Part shown: positions 17,860 through 25,892 of the stretch, piece after piece
How positions within the stretch are numbered: position 1 is the first letter of the stretch
How the letters are laid out: the number at the start of each line of letters is the position of its first letter
Origin: Lachnospiraceae bacterium Zagget3
Lineage (GTDB): Bacteria > Bacillota_A > Clostridia > Lachnospirales > Lachnospiraceae
Assembly (NCBI GenBank): GCA_001941025.1
Contig: MSHE01000016.1
Coordinates: forward strand, 15,802 to 79,801
Length of the DNA: 64,000 bases
Direction: 5' to 3'
Position numbers and translations under genes: made by a program
The notes under the pieces: generated by a model
Databases searched by the model: none
What the model was told of the DNA's origin: nothing
What the model saw: only the letters and a program-made list of their open reading frames with translations

Positions 17860-18840
17860 ATGGCTGATATATCATCCCTGTCAAACGAAGAAAAGAAAAC
17901 CTCTCCCGAAGAGGTGCTGGGGGAGAAGAGTGCCCTCTATCTGGAGCGATTTGAAAAACATGCCTTTGTTCTGGGGGAGCCCTGCGTCGACGCACAGCAA
18001 TACGAGGCGGTGATCACCCGCCTGAACAACATGATTGAGAAAGGACTTTCCTATACGGAGTATCGTGCCGGTTTCGGAAGCGCCAATATAGAAATGCTGC
18101 TTGGCGTGCTGGAACAATACGGAAAGGATGGCTGTGATACGGGCGCGTTTGCCTACCGGACGGCGCTCTCCACCTTACATACCTATGTGGAAAAAAATAA
18201 GGAACATGGGCTGGAAAACCCCGAGTTGCAGGAGAGGCTCGACGCGTTGGAGGGAGAACCCAACCAGTTCGGCGGCAGCCTTTCCTTTACCCCGTTGTCC
18301 GCGGAGGAAGTGCAGTCTCTGGACTACCAACAGTTTGCCGCAAACCGGCACAGCATGCGGCATTTTTCCGGCGTGCCGGTCGAGATTCCGGTTCTGGAGC
18401 GGGCCATTGCCCTGGCGCAGCATACGCCTTCCGCGTCGAACAAGCAGGGATGGCGGTGCCTGATCATCTCCGACAAGGCCGTCCTGTCGGAAGTGTTAAA
18501 AAATCAGAACGGGAATGAGGGTTTCGGGCACGAATTCGACAAGCTCCTGGTTGTGCTTGCGGATCTTCGGTATTATTACCGGGACAAGGAACTGTTTCAG
18601 GCCTATGTGGACGGGGGTATGTATGCCCAGAGCATTTTAAACGCGTTGCATTATGAGCATGTCGCGACGGTGCCGTTAAACGCGTGCCTGCAAAAAGAGC
18701 AGGAAGAGAATGTCAGAAACATTTTGAAACTGGATGACGCGGAAATTCTTATTCTGTTTATCGGGGGCGGAAATTATCCGGAAGTATGCCAGACGGCACG
18801 TTCGGAACGAAGGCCGGTCCATGAGGTTCAGGTGATATGA
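17860..18840 (+). CDS. Nitroreductase-family protein with N-terminal extension
   Basis: A 326-residue protein. Residues 160-326 look like an FMN-dependent nitroreductase fold, with RHSMRHFSGVPVEIPVLERAI and HTPSASNKQGWRC forming the flavin-binding start, and later GMYAQSILNALHYEHVATVPL. The first 150 residues are an acidic helical extension (ALYLERFEKHAF, LNNMIEKGLSYTEYRAGFG) like the one in nitroreductases of some polysaccharide gene clusters, but no such cluster is present. GGAGGA precedes the ATG. The stop overlaps the next gene (ATGA), so both are probably made together. Substrate unknown. Confidence 0.8.
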   Translation: MADISSLSNEEKKTSPEEVLGEKSALYLERFEKHAFVLGEPCVDAQQYEAVITRLNNMIEKGLSYTEYRAGFGSANIEMLLGVLEQYGKDGCDTGAFAYRTALSTLHTYVEKNKEHGLENPELQERLDALEGEPNQFGGSLSFTPLSAEEVQSLDYQQFAANRHSMRHFSGVPVEIPVLERAIALAQHTPSASNKQGWRCLIISDKAVLSEVLKNQNGNEGFGHEFDKLLVVLADLRYYYRDKELFQAYVDGGMYAQSILNALHYEHVATVPLNACLQKEQEENVRNILKLDDAEILILFIGGGNYPEVCQTARSERRPVHEVQVI

Positions 18841-19139
18841 AAAAATGCAGGATCACCGTGATGAAGACAGCCTCTTACCCGGATCTGTCCGAGAAGTATG
18901 AAAACCCCATTGATCATCCCTGCGATATGGTGGAGGGACAGGTGTTTCTCTCCAATCAAGGGGAAAAGCCGGAAGGAATGTGTGACAGCGCATGGGAGAC
19001 CGTGTCTCCCTTTGTGTCGGAGCTCGCGCGTGGCGGAGGAGACTTTTATGACGGATGGATGAAAAACAGACACGCCGCGATGATCTCGTGCAACGACGGA
19101 TTCCGGCCGGTGAGCTTTTATATCGAGGTGATAGAGTAG
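18837..19139 (+). CDS. TIGR04076-family small protein
   Basis: A 100-residue soluble protein with KKCRITVMKTASYPDLSEKY at the start, a central EGMCDSAWETVSPFVSELA and the end HAAMISCNDGFRPVSFYIEVIE. This order (CDxAW followed by CxDGxRPVxF) is what I associate with TIGR04076, a family of unknown function with conserved cysteines. The ATG overlaps the nitroreductase stop in ATGA, so coupling and a shared redox role are likely but unproven. Confidence 0.78.
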   Translation: MKKCRITVMKTASYPDLSEKYENPIDHPCDMVEGQVFLSNQGEKPEGMCDSAWETVSPFVSELARGGGDFYDGWMKNRHAAMISCNDGFRPVSFYIEVIE

Positions 19140-19206
19140 GACGGGATAAATGTCAATGAACGTCATCTTGTTTCTAAAATTGAACTAAAATTTGTGGGTG
19201 GTCCTG

Positions 19207-19234
19207 TTGACTATATCTAGGAGTATGTTACAAT
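19207..19234 (+). promoter_or_regulatory. Promoter of the NlpC/P60 gene
   Basis: TTGACT at 19207-19212, a 16-bp spacer, and TACAAT at 19229-19234. It leaves a leader of about 80 nt before the ATG at 19322. Confidence 0.75.
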
Positions 19235-19321
19235 ACATGTTGTTAGATATAACATTAAAAGGAGGGATGGGCGCTTTGCATGGCATCACGTTTTTGATGC
19301 GTGAAACGTGCCTGAAATACT

Positions 19322-20881
19322 ATGAAATTTAGAAAAGTCTGGAGAGGATTTACAGCGCTTGTTTTGGTGGGCGCGCTTTCTGTCGGCGGCATGTCTCTGG
19401 CCGTGGCTGCGGATGAGGACGTAGATGGTGTTGAGGAAGAAGCGGATGCCGAAGTGGTTGACATATCGGCTCTGAAAGCAGTTGATCCCGAGACCGGCCT
19501 TGAAATGGAAATTGTCATGGAAGAGGAGGCGGAACCCGCTGCCGATGAATCCGAATCGGAACCTGTGTCATCTGAAACGGAATCCTCAGATCAGGTTTCG
19601 GATAATTCTTCTGTTTCCCAATCAAAATTGAATACGGATGCACCTGAGACAAAGGCAGAACCGGCTGCGACTGAGACAAAAGAGGAGTCGGCTGCGTCCG
19701 AGACGAAAGAGGAGCCGGCTGCGTCTGAGACGAAAGAAGAACCGGAAACAGCAGAGACCGCTGCGGTCGAGGAGGCAGAGGAAGAAACTCCGGAAGCGGA
19801 TGTCAGTGAACCGGAGGAACAAAATGATGAGGCAAATACAGAAACGATAACCGGCACCATATCAGACGTGGAACCGGTTGAGACGATTTCCGCCGAAGAA
19901 TTATTGGAATCCCGTAAAGAGGGTATTTATGTTGCTCTTCGTAACGCCGGTATGGCCCATGTAGGTGCTGCGTCCGTGATGGGTATTATGGATGCGACCA
20001 GTGCGTTTGATGCTTCGGACGGCGGTCTTTTGGATTGGACAAACGAGTGGAAAGACGCGTTGGATGAATATGCGGGGGACAATGCCTCTTCGCAGGCTTA
20101 TCAGGTTGCGTTTTTGTTGGAGACGCTTGAAAATCCCGAGGAAATTTTAGGAGAAGAAACAGAGGAAGAAATAGCGGAAGAGATAGAGGAAGAAGCAGAG
20201 GAAGAAATAAATTTTGATTATCTGAAAGCCGCTCTTATGTCCGATGACTCGCATGTTATGACAGATGTCTGGTATTTCCTTCAGTATTATTCGAACAGGG
20301 CAAATCCGGATAATGAGATTGATATCAATGATTGTCTTAAGCTTGCGAGAGAATATGTGAAGGAATATGAGCCCATTCAAGATTCTTATGAGGACCTTAC
20401 CACTATTTTTGAAATGACGGAGTCTGCCGGCGGACAGGCTGTTGCCGAATTTGCCTGCAGTTTTGTCGGGAACCCCTATGTATGGGGCGGGACGAGTCTT
20501 ACAAACGGCTGTGACTGTTCCGGATTTATTCAGTCCGTCTATGCGCACTACGGCGTATCGCTCCCGCATTATTCCGGCTCGCTTCGTTATGTAGGATATG
20601 AAGTGTCCCCGGCGGAGATGCAGCCCGGTGATATCGTATGTTATTCCGGTCATTGCGCGATCTATATTGGAAATGGGCAAATTGTCCACGCGTCGAATTC
20701 CCAGCCGTATCCGGTTGGCGGAATAAAGATTTCGCCCAACTATGCTTACAGAACGGTCTTAGCGATCCGCAGGGTATTGGTGTCGGATGTGTCGGACGCG
20801 TCGGAAGACTCTGATACGTTCGATATCGAGCCGGTCGTGTTGACGGAGCCGGAGATGTTGACGGAGGCTGAAGAAGCGTAA
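19322..20881 (+). CDS. Secreted NlpC/P60 peptidoglycan hydrolase with acidic spacer
   Basis: A 519-residue exported protein. Signal peptide 1-29 (cleavage near SLAVAA), then 130 residues of Glu/Ala/Ser/Thr spacer including three 9-residue repeats, a helical middle part, and an NlpC/P60 domain from about 375 to 490. The catalytic Cys399 is in [17 protein letters not shown] and His444 in [18 protein letters not shown]. Such enzymes cut gamma-D-glutamyl bonds in wall peptides. The ATG at 19322 is the only start in frame after a TGA at 19313, but it has no ribosome site; the only GGAGGG lies 56 nt upstream. Confidence 0.88.
   Translation: MKFRKVWRGFTALVLVGALSVGGMSLAVAADEDVDGVEEEADAEVVDISALKAVDPETGLEMEIVMEEEAEPAADESESEPVSSETESSDQVSDNSSVSQSKLNTDAPETKAEPAATETKEESAASETKEEPAASETKEEPETAETAAVEEAEEETPEADVSEPEEQNDEANTETITGTISDVEPVETISAEELLESRKEGIYVALRNAGMAHVGAASVMGIMDATSAFDASDGGLLDWTNEWKDALDEYAGDNASSQAYQVAFLLETLENPEEILGEETEEEIAEEIEEEAEEEINFDYLKAALMSDDSHVMTDVWYFLQYYSNRANPDNEIDINDCLKLAREYVKEYEPIQDSYEDLTTIFEMTESAGGQAVAEFACSFVGNPYVWGGTSLTNGCDCSGFIQSVYAHYGVSLPHYSGSLRYVGYEVSPAEMQPGDIVCYSGHCAIYIGNGQIVHASNSQPYPVGGIKISPNYAYRTVLAIRRVLVSDVSDASEDSDTFDIEPVVLTEPEMLTEAEEA
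19661..19741 (+). repeat. Three tandem 27-nt repeats in the NlpC/P60 spacer
   Basis: Units at 19661-19687, 19688-19714 and 19715-19741 encode [18 protein letters not shown] and PAASETKEE. Units 2 and 3 are nearly identical in DNA. Confidence 0.85.
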
Positions 20882-20899
20882 CAGGTATGTATGTAAGAG

Positions 20900-20928
20900 C
20901 CCACCTGCGTTTTGCAGGTGGGTTTTTT
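20900..20928 (+). terminator. Intrinsic terminator after the NlpC/P60 gene
   Basis: CCCACCTGC (20900-20908), 5-nt loop, GCAGGTGGG (20914-20922), then six T residues. It rules out a GH5 start at the upstream ATG 20887. Confidence 0.9.
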
Positions 20929-20946
20929 AAAAGGAGGTCGGACAGC

Positions 20947-22683
20947 ATGAGGAAAAAAATACTTTCTTTCTTTACGGCCGCGGCGTTGGTGATCACATCC
21001 TTTGTCGGAGGAATCGGAGGGGTCAGTGTACAGGCCGCGACAACGACGGATACTGCTTTGGCGTCGCCGTCCGTCAACGGGGCGCTTCAGGTGATCGGCA
21101 CACAGCTCTGTGATAAGAACGGAAACCCGGTACAACTGCGGGGGGTCAGCAGTCACGGCCTCGCCTGGTATCCGGAGTATGTGAACGCGGATTGTCTGGC
21201 AGACCTTCACTCCTGGGGAGCGAATGTATTCCGGCTGGCCATGTATACGGAGGAGTACGGCGGGTATTGCTCCGGCGGCGATCAGACCGCCTTGAAGGAT
21301 CTGATCCGAAAGGGCGTCAAGGCCGCGAAGGACGAAGATATGTATGTGATCATAGACTGGCATATCCTGTCGGACTCGAACCCGTTGACGCACCAGAGCG
21401 AGGCAAAGGCATTCTTTTCTGAGATGTCGAAGGAGTTTTCCGGTTACAACAACGTACTCTATGAGATCTGCAACGAGCCGAATGGCGGAACCACATGGAG
21501 CGATATAAAGACCTATGCGCAGAATATCATCCCGGCGATCCGGGCGAATGACAAGGATGCCGTTATTATCGTCGGGACACCGACCTGGTCGCAGGATGTC
21601 GATGTGGCAGCGGCCAGCCCGATCACGGGCTATAGCAATATCATGTATTCCCTGCACTTTTACGCGGCCACGCACAAGGATGACCTGAGGAACAAAATGA
21701 AGTCGGCGATCCAGGCAGGTCTGCCGGTCTTCGTGTCGGAGTATGGCATCTGCGACTCCAGCGGCAGCGGCAGCATTGACGAGAATTCCGCGAACACCTG
21801 GGTAGACCTCATGGACGAGTATGGGGTCAGTTATGTGATGTGGAATCTCTCAAACAAGGACGAATCCTCTTCCATATTAAAAAGCAGCGTGACAAAGACG
21901 TCCGGTTTTACCTATGATGATCTAAGCCAGTCCGGCAGATGGCTTTACAACATGCTGCAGGACGCGCTCGCCGAGAACCCATATGGAGGCGAGCTCAAGA
22001 AAGATTCCTCCGGCACATGGTATTACTATGTCAACGGGGAAAAGTACACATCTTACACCGGTTTCGCGTCCAACTCCAATGGGAGGTGGTATGTAGAAAA
22101 AGGCAAGGTCACGTTTAATAAAAACAGCGTGATCAAGGATACGTACGGCGCGCTCGGCAAAAAAGGCGACTGGTACTATGTGGTCGGCAGTAAAGTGCAG
22201 ACCGGCTTCACCGGGCTGGCGAATTATAAGAACGACAACGGCTGGTGGTACATCCGAAACGGCAAAGTGGATTTCTCCGCCAACACCGTGGCAAAGAACA
22301 AGAACGGCTGGTGGTATGTGACCGGCGGCAAGGTGCAGTTCGGCTTTACGGGCCTGGCCAATTACAGGAACGAAAACGGCTGGTGGTATATTAAGAACGG
22401 AAAAGTGGACTTCACCCACAACGGCGTTGACAAGAACAAGAACGGCTGGTATTACATAACCGGCGGCATGGTGCAGTTCGGCTACACCGGCGTGGCAAAT
22501 TATAAGAACGCGAACGGCTGGTGGTATATCAAAGGCGGCAAAGTGGACTTTTCCTTTACCGGCATCGCATCCAATAAGAACGGATCCTGGTTGGTGAAAA
22601 ACGGCAAGGTAAACTTCGGCTATACCGGCAGGTATACGTATAGAGGAAAAGTTTATACCGTTAAGAACGGGAAAGCCACGTGA
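20947..22683 (+). CDS. Secreted GH5 endoglucanase with C-terminal wall-binding repeats
   Basis: A 578-residue exported glycoside hydrolase. Signal peptide 1-30 (cleavage near VSVQA), then a GH5 barrel starting [20 protein letters not shown] as in Bacillus endoglucanases. The acid/base Glu177 is in YEICNEPNG, the nucleophile Glu265 in VFVSEYGI, and His in MYSLHFYA. From about residue 345, some ten aromatic 20-22-residue repeats follow (NGWWYI-NGKVDF and [14 protein letters not shown] types), as in cell-wall or glucan-binding modules. The ATG at 20947 has AAGGAGG 9 nt upstream. The likely substrate is beta-1,4-glucan; retention on the cell surface by the repeats is inference. Confidence 0.9.
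   Translation: MRKKILSFFTAAALVITSFVGGIGGVSVQAATTTDTALASPSVNGALQVIGTQLCDKNGNPVQLRGVSSHGLAWYPEYVNADCLADLHSWGANVFRLAMYTEEYGGYCSGGDQTALKDLIRKGVKAAKDEDMYVIIDWHILSDSNPLTHQSEAKAFFSEMSKEFSGYNNVLYEICNEPNGGTTWSDIKTYAQNIIPAIRANDKDAVIIVGTPTWSQDVDVAAASPITGYSNIMYSLHFYAATHKDDLRNKMKSAIQAGLPVFVSEYGICDSSGSGSIDENSANTWVDLMDEYGVSYVMWNLSNKDESSSILKSSVTKTSGFTYDDLSQSGRWLYNMLQDALAENPYGGELKKDSSGTWYYYVNGEKYTSYTGFASNSNGRWYVEKGKVTFNKNSVIKDTYGALGKKGDWYYVVGSKVQTGFTGLANYKNDNGWWYIRNGKVDFSANTVAKNKNGWWYVTGGKVQFGFTGLANYRNENGWWYIKNGKVDFTHNGVDKNKNGWYYITGGMVQFGYTGVANYKNANGWWYIKGGKVDFSFTGIASNKNGSWLVKNGKVNFGYTGRYTYRGKVYTVKNGKAT
22020..22675 (+). repeat. Aromatic wall-binding repeat array
   Basis: Roughly ten modules of about 60-66 nt encode alternating NGWWY-NGKV and [10 protein letters not shown] units. 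Several are almost identical at DNA level, so unit gain or loss is likely. Confidence 0.75.
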
Positions 22684-22723
22684 TAACAGTTGTCGTTCCT
22701 GCGGCACAAAAGGGAATGATACC

Positions 22724-23839
22724 ATGACAGATGCATTAAGTCTTGATACCGTCACACTCTCCGAGGACGGAAAACACATCGTGATCGTAGATCAGACACT
22801 GCTCCCGGGTGAGACGAAATACCTCTCGCTTGACCGGGCGGAAGATATTTGGGAGGCGATTTATAAACTGCGAGTGCGCGGCGCGCCGGCCATCGGCGTG
22901 ACCGGGGCGCTCGCTTACTCTGTGCTAGCGGATCAGATTGAGACGGAGGAAACGGACGAGTTTGTCGAACAATGTACGCGGATTATGGAGTATATTAATT
23001 CCTCCCGTCCGACGGCCGTGAACTTAAGCTGGGCGTTAAACCGGATGCACGCGCGGCTCTTGGCTGAGCGGGACGGGCATACGGTCCCGGAGATAAAGGA
23101 ACTGCTGCGCTCAGAGGCCCTCTCGATCCGAGAGGAGGACATCGCGATCAGCCGGGGCATCGGCACCTACGGGTTTGAACTGCTGGAGGCGATCGGACGC
23201 GGTGTGGGCGTGATGACCCATTGCAATGCCGGGACACTTGCGACCACAAAGTACGGCACGGCGCTGGCACCGATCTATGTGGCGCTCGAGCATGGATGGG
23301 ATCCGAAGAAGGATCTGCATGTCTACTGCGATGAGACGCGGCCGCTCCTGCAGGGCGCGCGCCTGTCCGCTTTCGAGATGCAGACGGCCGGTGTGGATAC
23401 CTGGCTGCAGTGTGACAATATGGCTTCCTATACGATGAAGGCCGGCAAGATCGACATCATTTTTGTCGGCTGCGACCGTGTGGCGGCAAACGGCGACTTT
23501 GCGAACAAGATCGGTACGAGCGGGGTGGCCATTCTGGCAAACCATTACGGCATCCCGTTTTATGTGTGCGCGCCGTCCTCCACGATCGACATGACTTTGT
23601 CGGGCGGGGATGAGATTCCCATTGAGCAGCGAAAAGCGGAGGAAGTGACCGAGATGTGGTATGAGAAGCGCATGGCGCCGGAAGGGGTCGGCGTGGTCAA
23701 TCCGGCCTTTGATGTGACGGACCATGATCTGGTCACCGGCATCATCACGGAGAAGGGAATTGCCCGCGCGCCGTATCGTGAAGCATTTGAGGCGATGGGG
23801 ATCCGTCCGGTGGAAAAATTCGTGGATAAACACAGATAA
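22724..23839 (+). CDS. mtnA: S-methyl-5-thioribose-1-phosphate isomerase
   Basis: Converts methylthioribose-1-phosphate to methylthioribulose-1-phosphate in methionine salvage. The 371-residue product contains the family hallmarks KLRVRGAPAIGVTGAL near 50-65, THCNAGTLATTKYGTALAP near 165-183 (catalytic Cys) and VGCDRVAANGDFANKIGT near 247-264 (catalytic Asp), distinguishing it from eIF2B-type regulators. The ATG follows AAAAGGGAATGATACC. No other methionine salvage gene is in the window, so it may instead serve a shunt that recycles 5-deoxyribose or methylthioribose phosphates. Confidence 0.93.
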   Translation: MTDALSLDTVTLSEDGKHIVIVDQTLLPGETKYLSLDRAEDIWEAIYKLRVRGAPAIGVTGALAYSVLADQIETEETDEFVEQCTRIMEYINSSRPTAVNLSWALNRMHARLLAERDGHTVPEIKELLRSEALSIREEDIAISRGIGTYGFELLEAIGRGVGVMTHCNAGTLATTKYGTALAPIYVALEHGWDPKKDLHVYCDETRPLLQGARLSAFEMQTAGVDTWLQCDNMASYTMKAGKIDIIFVGCDRVAANGDFANKIGTSGVAILANHYGIPFYVCAPSSTIDMTLSGGDEIPIEQRKAEEVTEMWYEKRMAPEGVGVVNPAFDVTDHDLVTGIITEKGIARAPYREAFEAMGIRPVEKFVDKHR

Positions 23840-23881
23840 TGCCCATTTTGTTCCATTCTGATAATTGCATCGCCAGCTGCA

Positions 23882-23910
23882 TTGACATACGTATGATGGC
23901 GCGGTAAAAT
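23882..23910 (+). promoter_or_regulatory. Promoter of the CHAP/sortase-like gene
   Basis: TTGACA at 23882-23887, a 17-bp spacer and TAAAAT at 23905-23910. The -10 box overlaps the first in-frame ATG (23909), so translation must begin downstream. Confidence 0.72.
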
Positions 23911-23920
23911 GACAGGCGAA

Positions 23921-25585
23921 ATGAAAAATACAGAGAATCACAGTATAGAAAAACAGAATTACACCAAGCGGATGTACAGGAGAATGCTCAGTTTTCTTCT
24001 GATAGCGGCGATGGTCGTATCCTGCTGCACGGTATGGTTGTTTGGTTTCACCGAAGTGGCCATGGCGGACGAGGAAGAGGTGGAAGCGGAAGAGGAAGAG
24101 ACATTCTGCGGCCTGGAAGAACATGAGCACGACGAAGACTGTTACGAAAAGATCTTAATATGCGGTCAGGAGGAGTGCGACCCCGTCGAGGGACACACGC
24201 ATACCGAGGCGTGTTACCGGACCGAGAAGAGGCTGATCTGCGGGCTGAAAGAGGGGGAACCGGAAGAGCCGGAAGAAGCGGAAGAACCGGAAGAAACGGA
24301 AGAACCGAATGACGCGGATGACGCCGATGACGCCGATGACGCGGAGGAAGCGGAGGAAACGGCGGAACCGGTTAAACTGCACACCCACACCGCGGCGTGC
24401 TATGAGACCGTTCAGGTCCTTGTCTGCGACCTGGAAGAGTGCGAACCCGTCGAGGGACATACCCATACCGAGGAATGCTATGAGACCGGAACGGAGCTGA
24501 TCTGTGAACTTCCGGAGCACGAACACACCGAGCAATGCTATAGCGATGATACCGCCGATGTGGAGGACAGCAGTATCTGGGAAGCTACGCTGCCGACGGA
24601 ACTGGCCGGCATATGGGATGAGGATGTGGTCGCCATCGCGGCAAGCCAGCTCGGCTATACCGAGAGTGAGAAAAATTTCCTCGTTAACGAGAACGGCACC
24701 ACGATCGACGAAAGAAGAAAAGGCTATACCCGCTACGGCGCATGGTATGGTGACACATACGGCGATTGGTGCGCCATGTTCGTGTCCTTCTGTCTGTACT
24801 ATGCCGGCGTGCCGAAGACGACCTTCCCCGAGGCTGCCAACTGCGCGGCATGGACCGAGGCGCTGGATGAGAAGGGGCTCTATAGGGAAGCGGAAACTAC
24901 CGACTTTGTCCCGGAATCAGGCGATCTGATCTTTTTCAAAAACCGGAGCAGCAACAGCAGGGCGGTCGACCATGTGGGCATTGTCGAGAGTGTCGAATGG
25001 GATACCGATGAAAACGGGGAAGCGAAGGATGTAATGATCCACACGATCGAAGGCAACAGCGGCAATTGTGTGAGACGGAATATTTATAGCATCGATAACG
25101 GAACCATTGTCGGATACGGCGTTTTGCCGAAGCCGGGAATGAATGACGCGGTAACGTTGGCCTCAGAAGACTCGGTCTCCGATGTGGCAGGCATAATTCC
25201 CGCGCTTTTCACGGACGGATACGAATATATCGGAACGCTTTCCATCCCGGGTTTGGAGCTCGAACTGCCGGTTATGAGGGAGCGGAGCTGTCTTCCCCTG
25301 TGGATTGCCCCGGTACAGTATGACGGATTTTTGAGTGTGGACAATCCGGTCATCTCCGGTTATAACTACACCAACTATTTCGGAAATCTGAAATACTTAA
25401 CCGCAGGAGACGCGGTCACCTTTACGGACACGCAGGGGGACACGTTTGCGTATACAGTGGACGAGATGCTGCTTTCACAGCCCGATGAAGAGGAAATGGC
25501 TGCCAACGATTGGGATCTGACACTGCTTACCTGTACGATCACCGGTGATATCCGGGTGGCGGTACACTGTACGCGGCAGACGTAA
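23921..25585 (+). CDS. Secreted CHAP amidase fused to a sortase-like domain lacking the catalytic His
   Basis: About 554 residues. A signal/anchor helix (about 22-47) is followed by a Cys/His-rich region with five copies of an H-x-H-x-x-x-C-Y motif separated by Glu/Pro and Asp/Ala spacers. A CHAP domain (about 225-385) has Cys284 in GDWCAMFVSF, His351 in AVDHVGIVE and the EGNSG residue. A sortase-like domain follows (about 428-554): TLSIPGLELELPV, then ISGYNYTNYFGNLKYLTAGD, with Cys538 in LLTCTI and Arg545 in GDIRVAV. Active sortases have GH where this has GY (Tyr481). I start at 23921 because the ATG at 23909 sits in the -10 box; no good ribosome site is present. Confidence 0.82.
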   Translation: MKNTENHSIEKQNYTKRMYRRMLSFLLIAAMVVSCCTVWLFGFTEVAMADEEEVEAEEEETFCGLEEHEHDEDCYEKILICGQEECDPVEGHTHTEACYRTEKRLICGLKEGEPEEPEEAEEPEETEEPNDADDADDADDAEEAEETAEPVKLHTHTAACYETVQVLVCDLEECEPVEGHTHTEECYETGTELICELPEHEHTEQCYSDDTADVEDSSIWEATLPTELAGIWDEDVVAIAASQLGYTESEKNFLVNENGTTIDERRKGYTRYGAWYGDTYGDWCAMFVSFCLYYAGVPKTTFPEAANCAAWTEALDEKGLYREAETTDFVPESGDLIFFKNRSSNSRAVDHVGIVESVEWDTDENGEAKDVMIHTIEGNSGNCVRRNIYSIDNGTIVGYGVLPKPGMNDAVTLASEDSVSDVAGIIPALFTDGYEYIGTLSIPGLELELPVMRERSCLPLWIAPVQYDGFLSVDNPVISGYNYTNYFGNLKYLTAGDAVTFTDTQGDTFAYTVDEMLLSQPDEEEMAANDWDLTLLTCTITGDIRVAVHCTRQT

Positions 25586-25605
25586 AAAATGTTTTTTCAC
25601 ACAGC

Positions 25606-25640
25606 ATGAGCCTCCGGGATTCTTCCCGGAGGCTCATTTT
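25606..25640 (+). terminator. Strong hairpin terminator between the CHAP gene and tRNA-Val
   Basis: A perfect 14-bp stem ATGAGCCTCCGGGA (25606-25619) with its complement at 25624-25637, loop TTCT, followed by TTT on the plus strand. It probably also limits minus-strand tRNA transcription. Confidence 0.8.
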
Positions 25641-25643
25641 GCG

Positions 25644-25717
25644 TGGAAGCAAGGAGGCTCGAACTCCTGACCTTTCGCGTGTGAGGCGAACGCTCATCCC
25701 GGCTGAGCTATGCTTCC
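25644..25717 (-). tRNA. tRNA-Val(CAC)
   Basis: A 74-nt cloverleaf on the minus strand: acceptor GGAAGCA/TGCTTCC, anticodon stem TTCGC/GCGAA with loop CTCACAC (anticodon CAC), T arm AGGAG TTCGAGC CTCCT, discriminator A. CCA is not encoded. Confidence 0.95.
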
Positions 25718-25734
25718 ATAAAATAATTTTTGAC

Positions 25735-25807
25735 TGGAGCGTATGGGATTTGAACCCACGACCTCCACAATGCGAATGTGGCGCGCTCCCAACTGCGCTA
25801 ACGCCCC
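25735..25807 (-). tRNA. tRNA-Ala(CGC)
   Basis: A 73-nt cloverleaf on the minus strand: acceptor GGGGCGT/ACGCTCC with G3-U70, D arm GCGC/GCGC, anticodon stem CCACA/TGTGG with loop TTCGCAT (anticodon CGC). It differs from the tRNA-Ala(GGC) at 16816 at only about nine positions. Confidence 0.95.
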
Positions 25808-25892
25808 GGGAATCGCTCGGAAACGGTGGTTTCCGAAGCGGTACATGATGTATGTTATCACATTTTACAGGTTGCGTCTACTACTTTATGCA

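Noticed and set aside
20887..20946. Earlier GH5 start at ATG 20887.
   Set aside because: It would translate through the intrinsic terminator of the previous gene; the ATG at 20947 has AAGGAGG and a clean signal peptide.
20746..21675. A 309-codon minus-strand frame across the NlpC end and the GH5 start.
   Set aside because: It crosses the plus-strand terminator and both real genes and lacks recognisable domains.
25818..25835. Hairpin CGGAAAC/GTTTCCG before tRNA-Ala(CGC) as a terminator of the MATE gene.
   Set aside because: Seven pairs without a T run on the minus strand; may only be part of the tRNA precursor.
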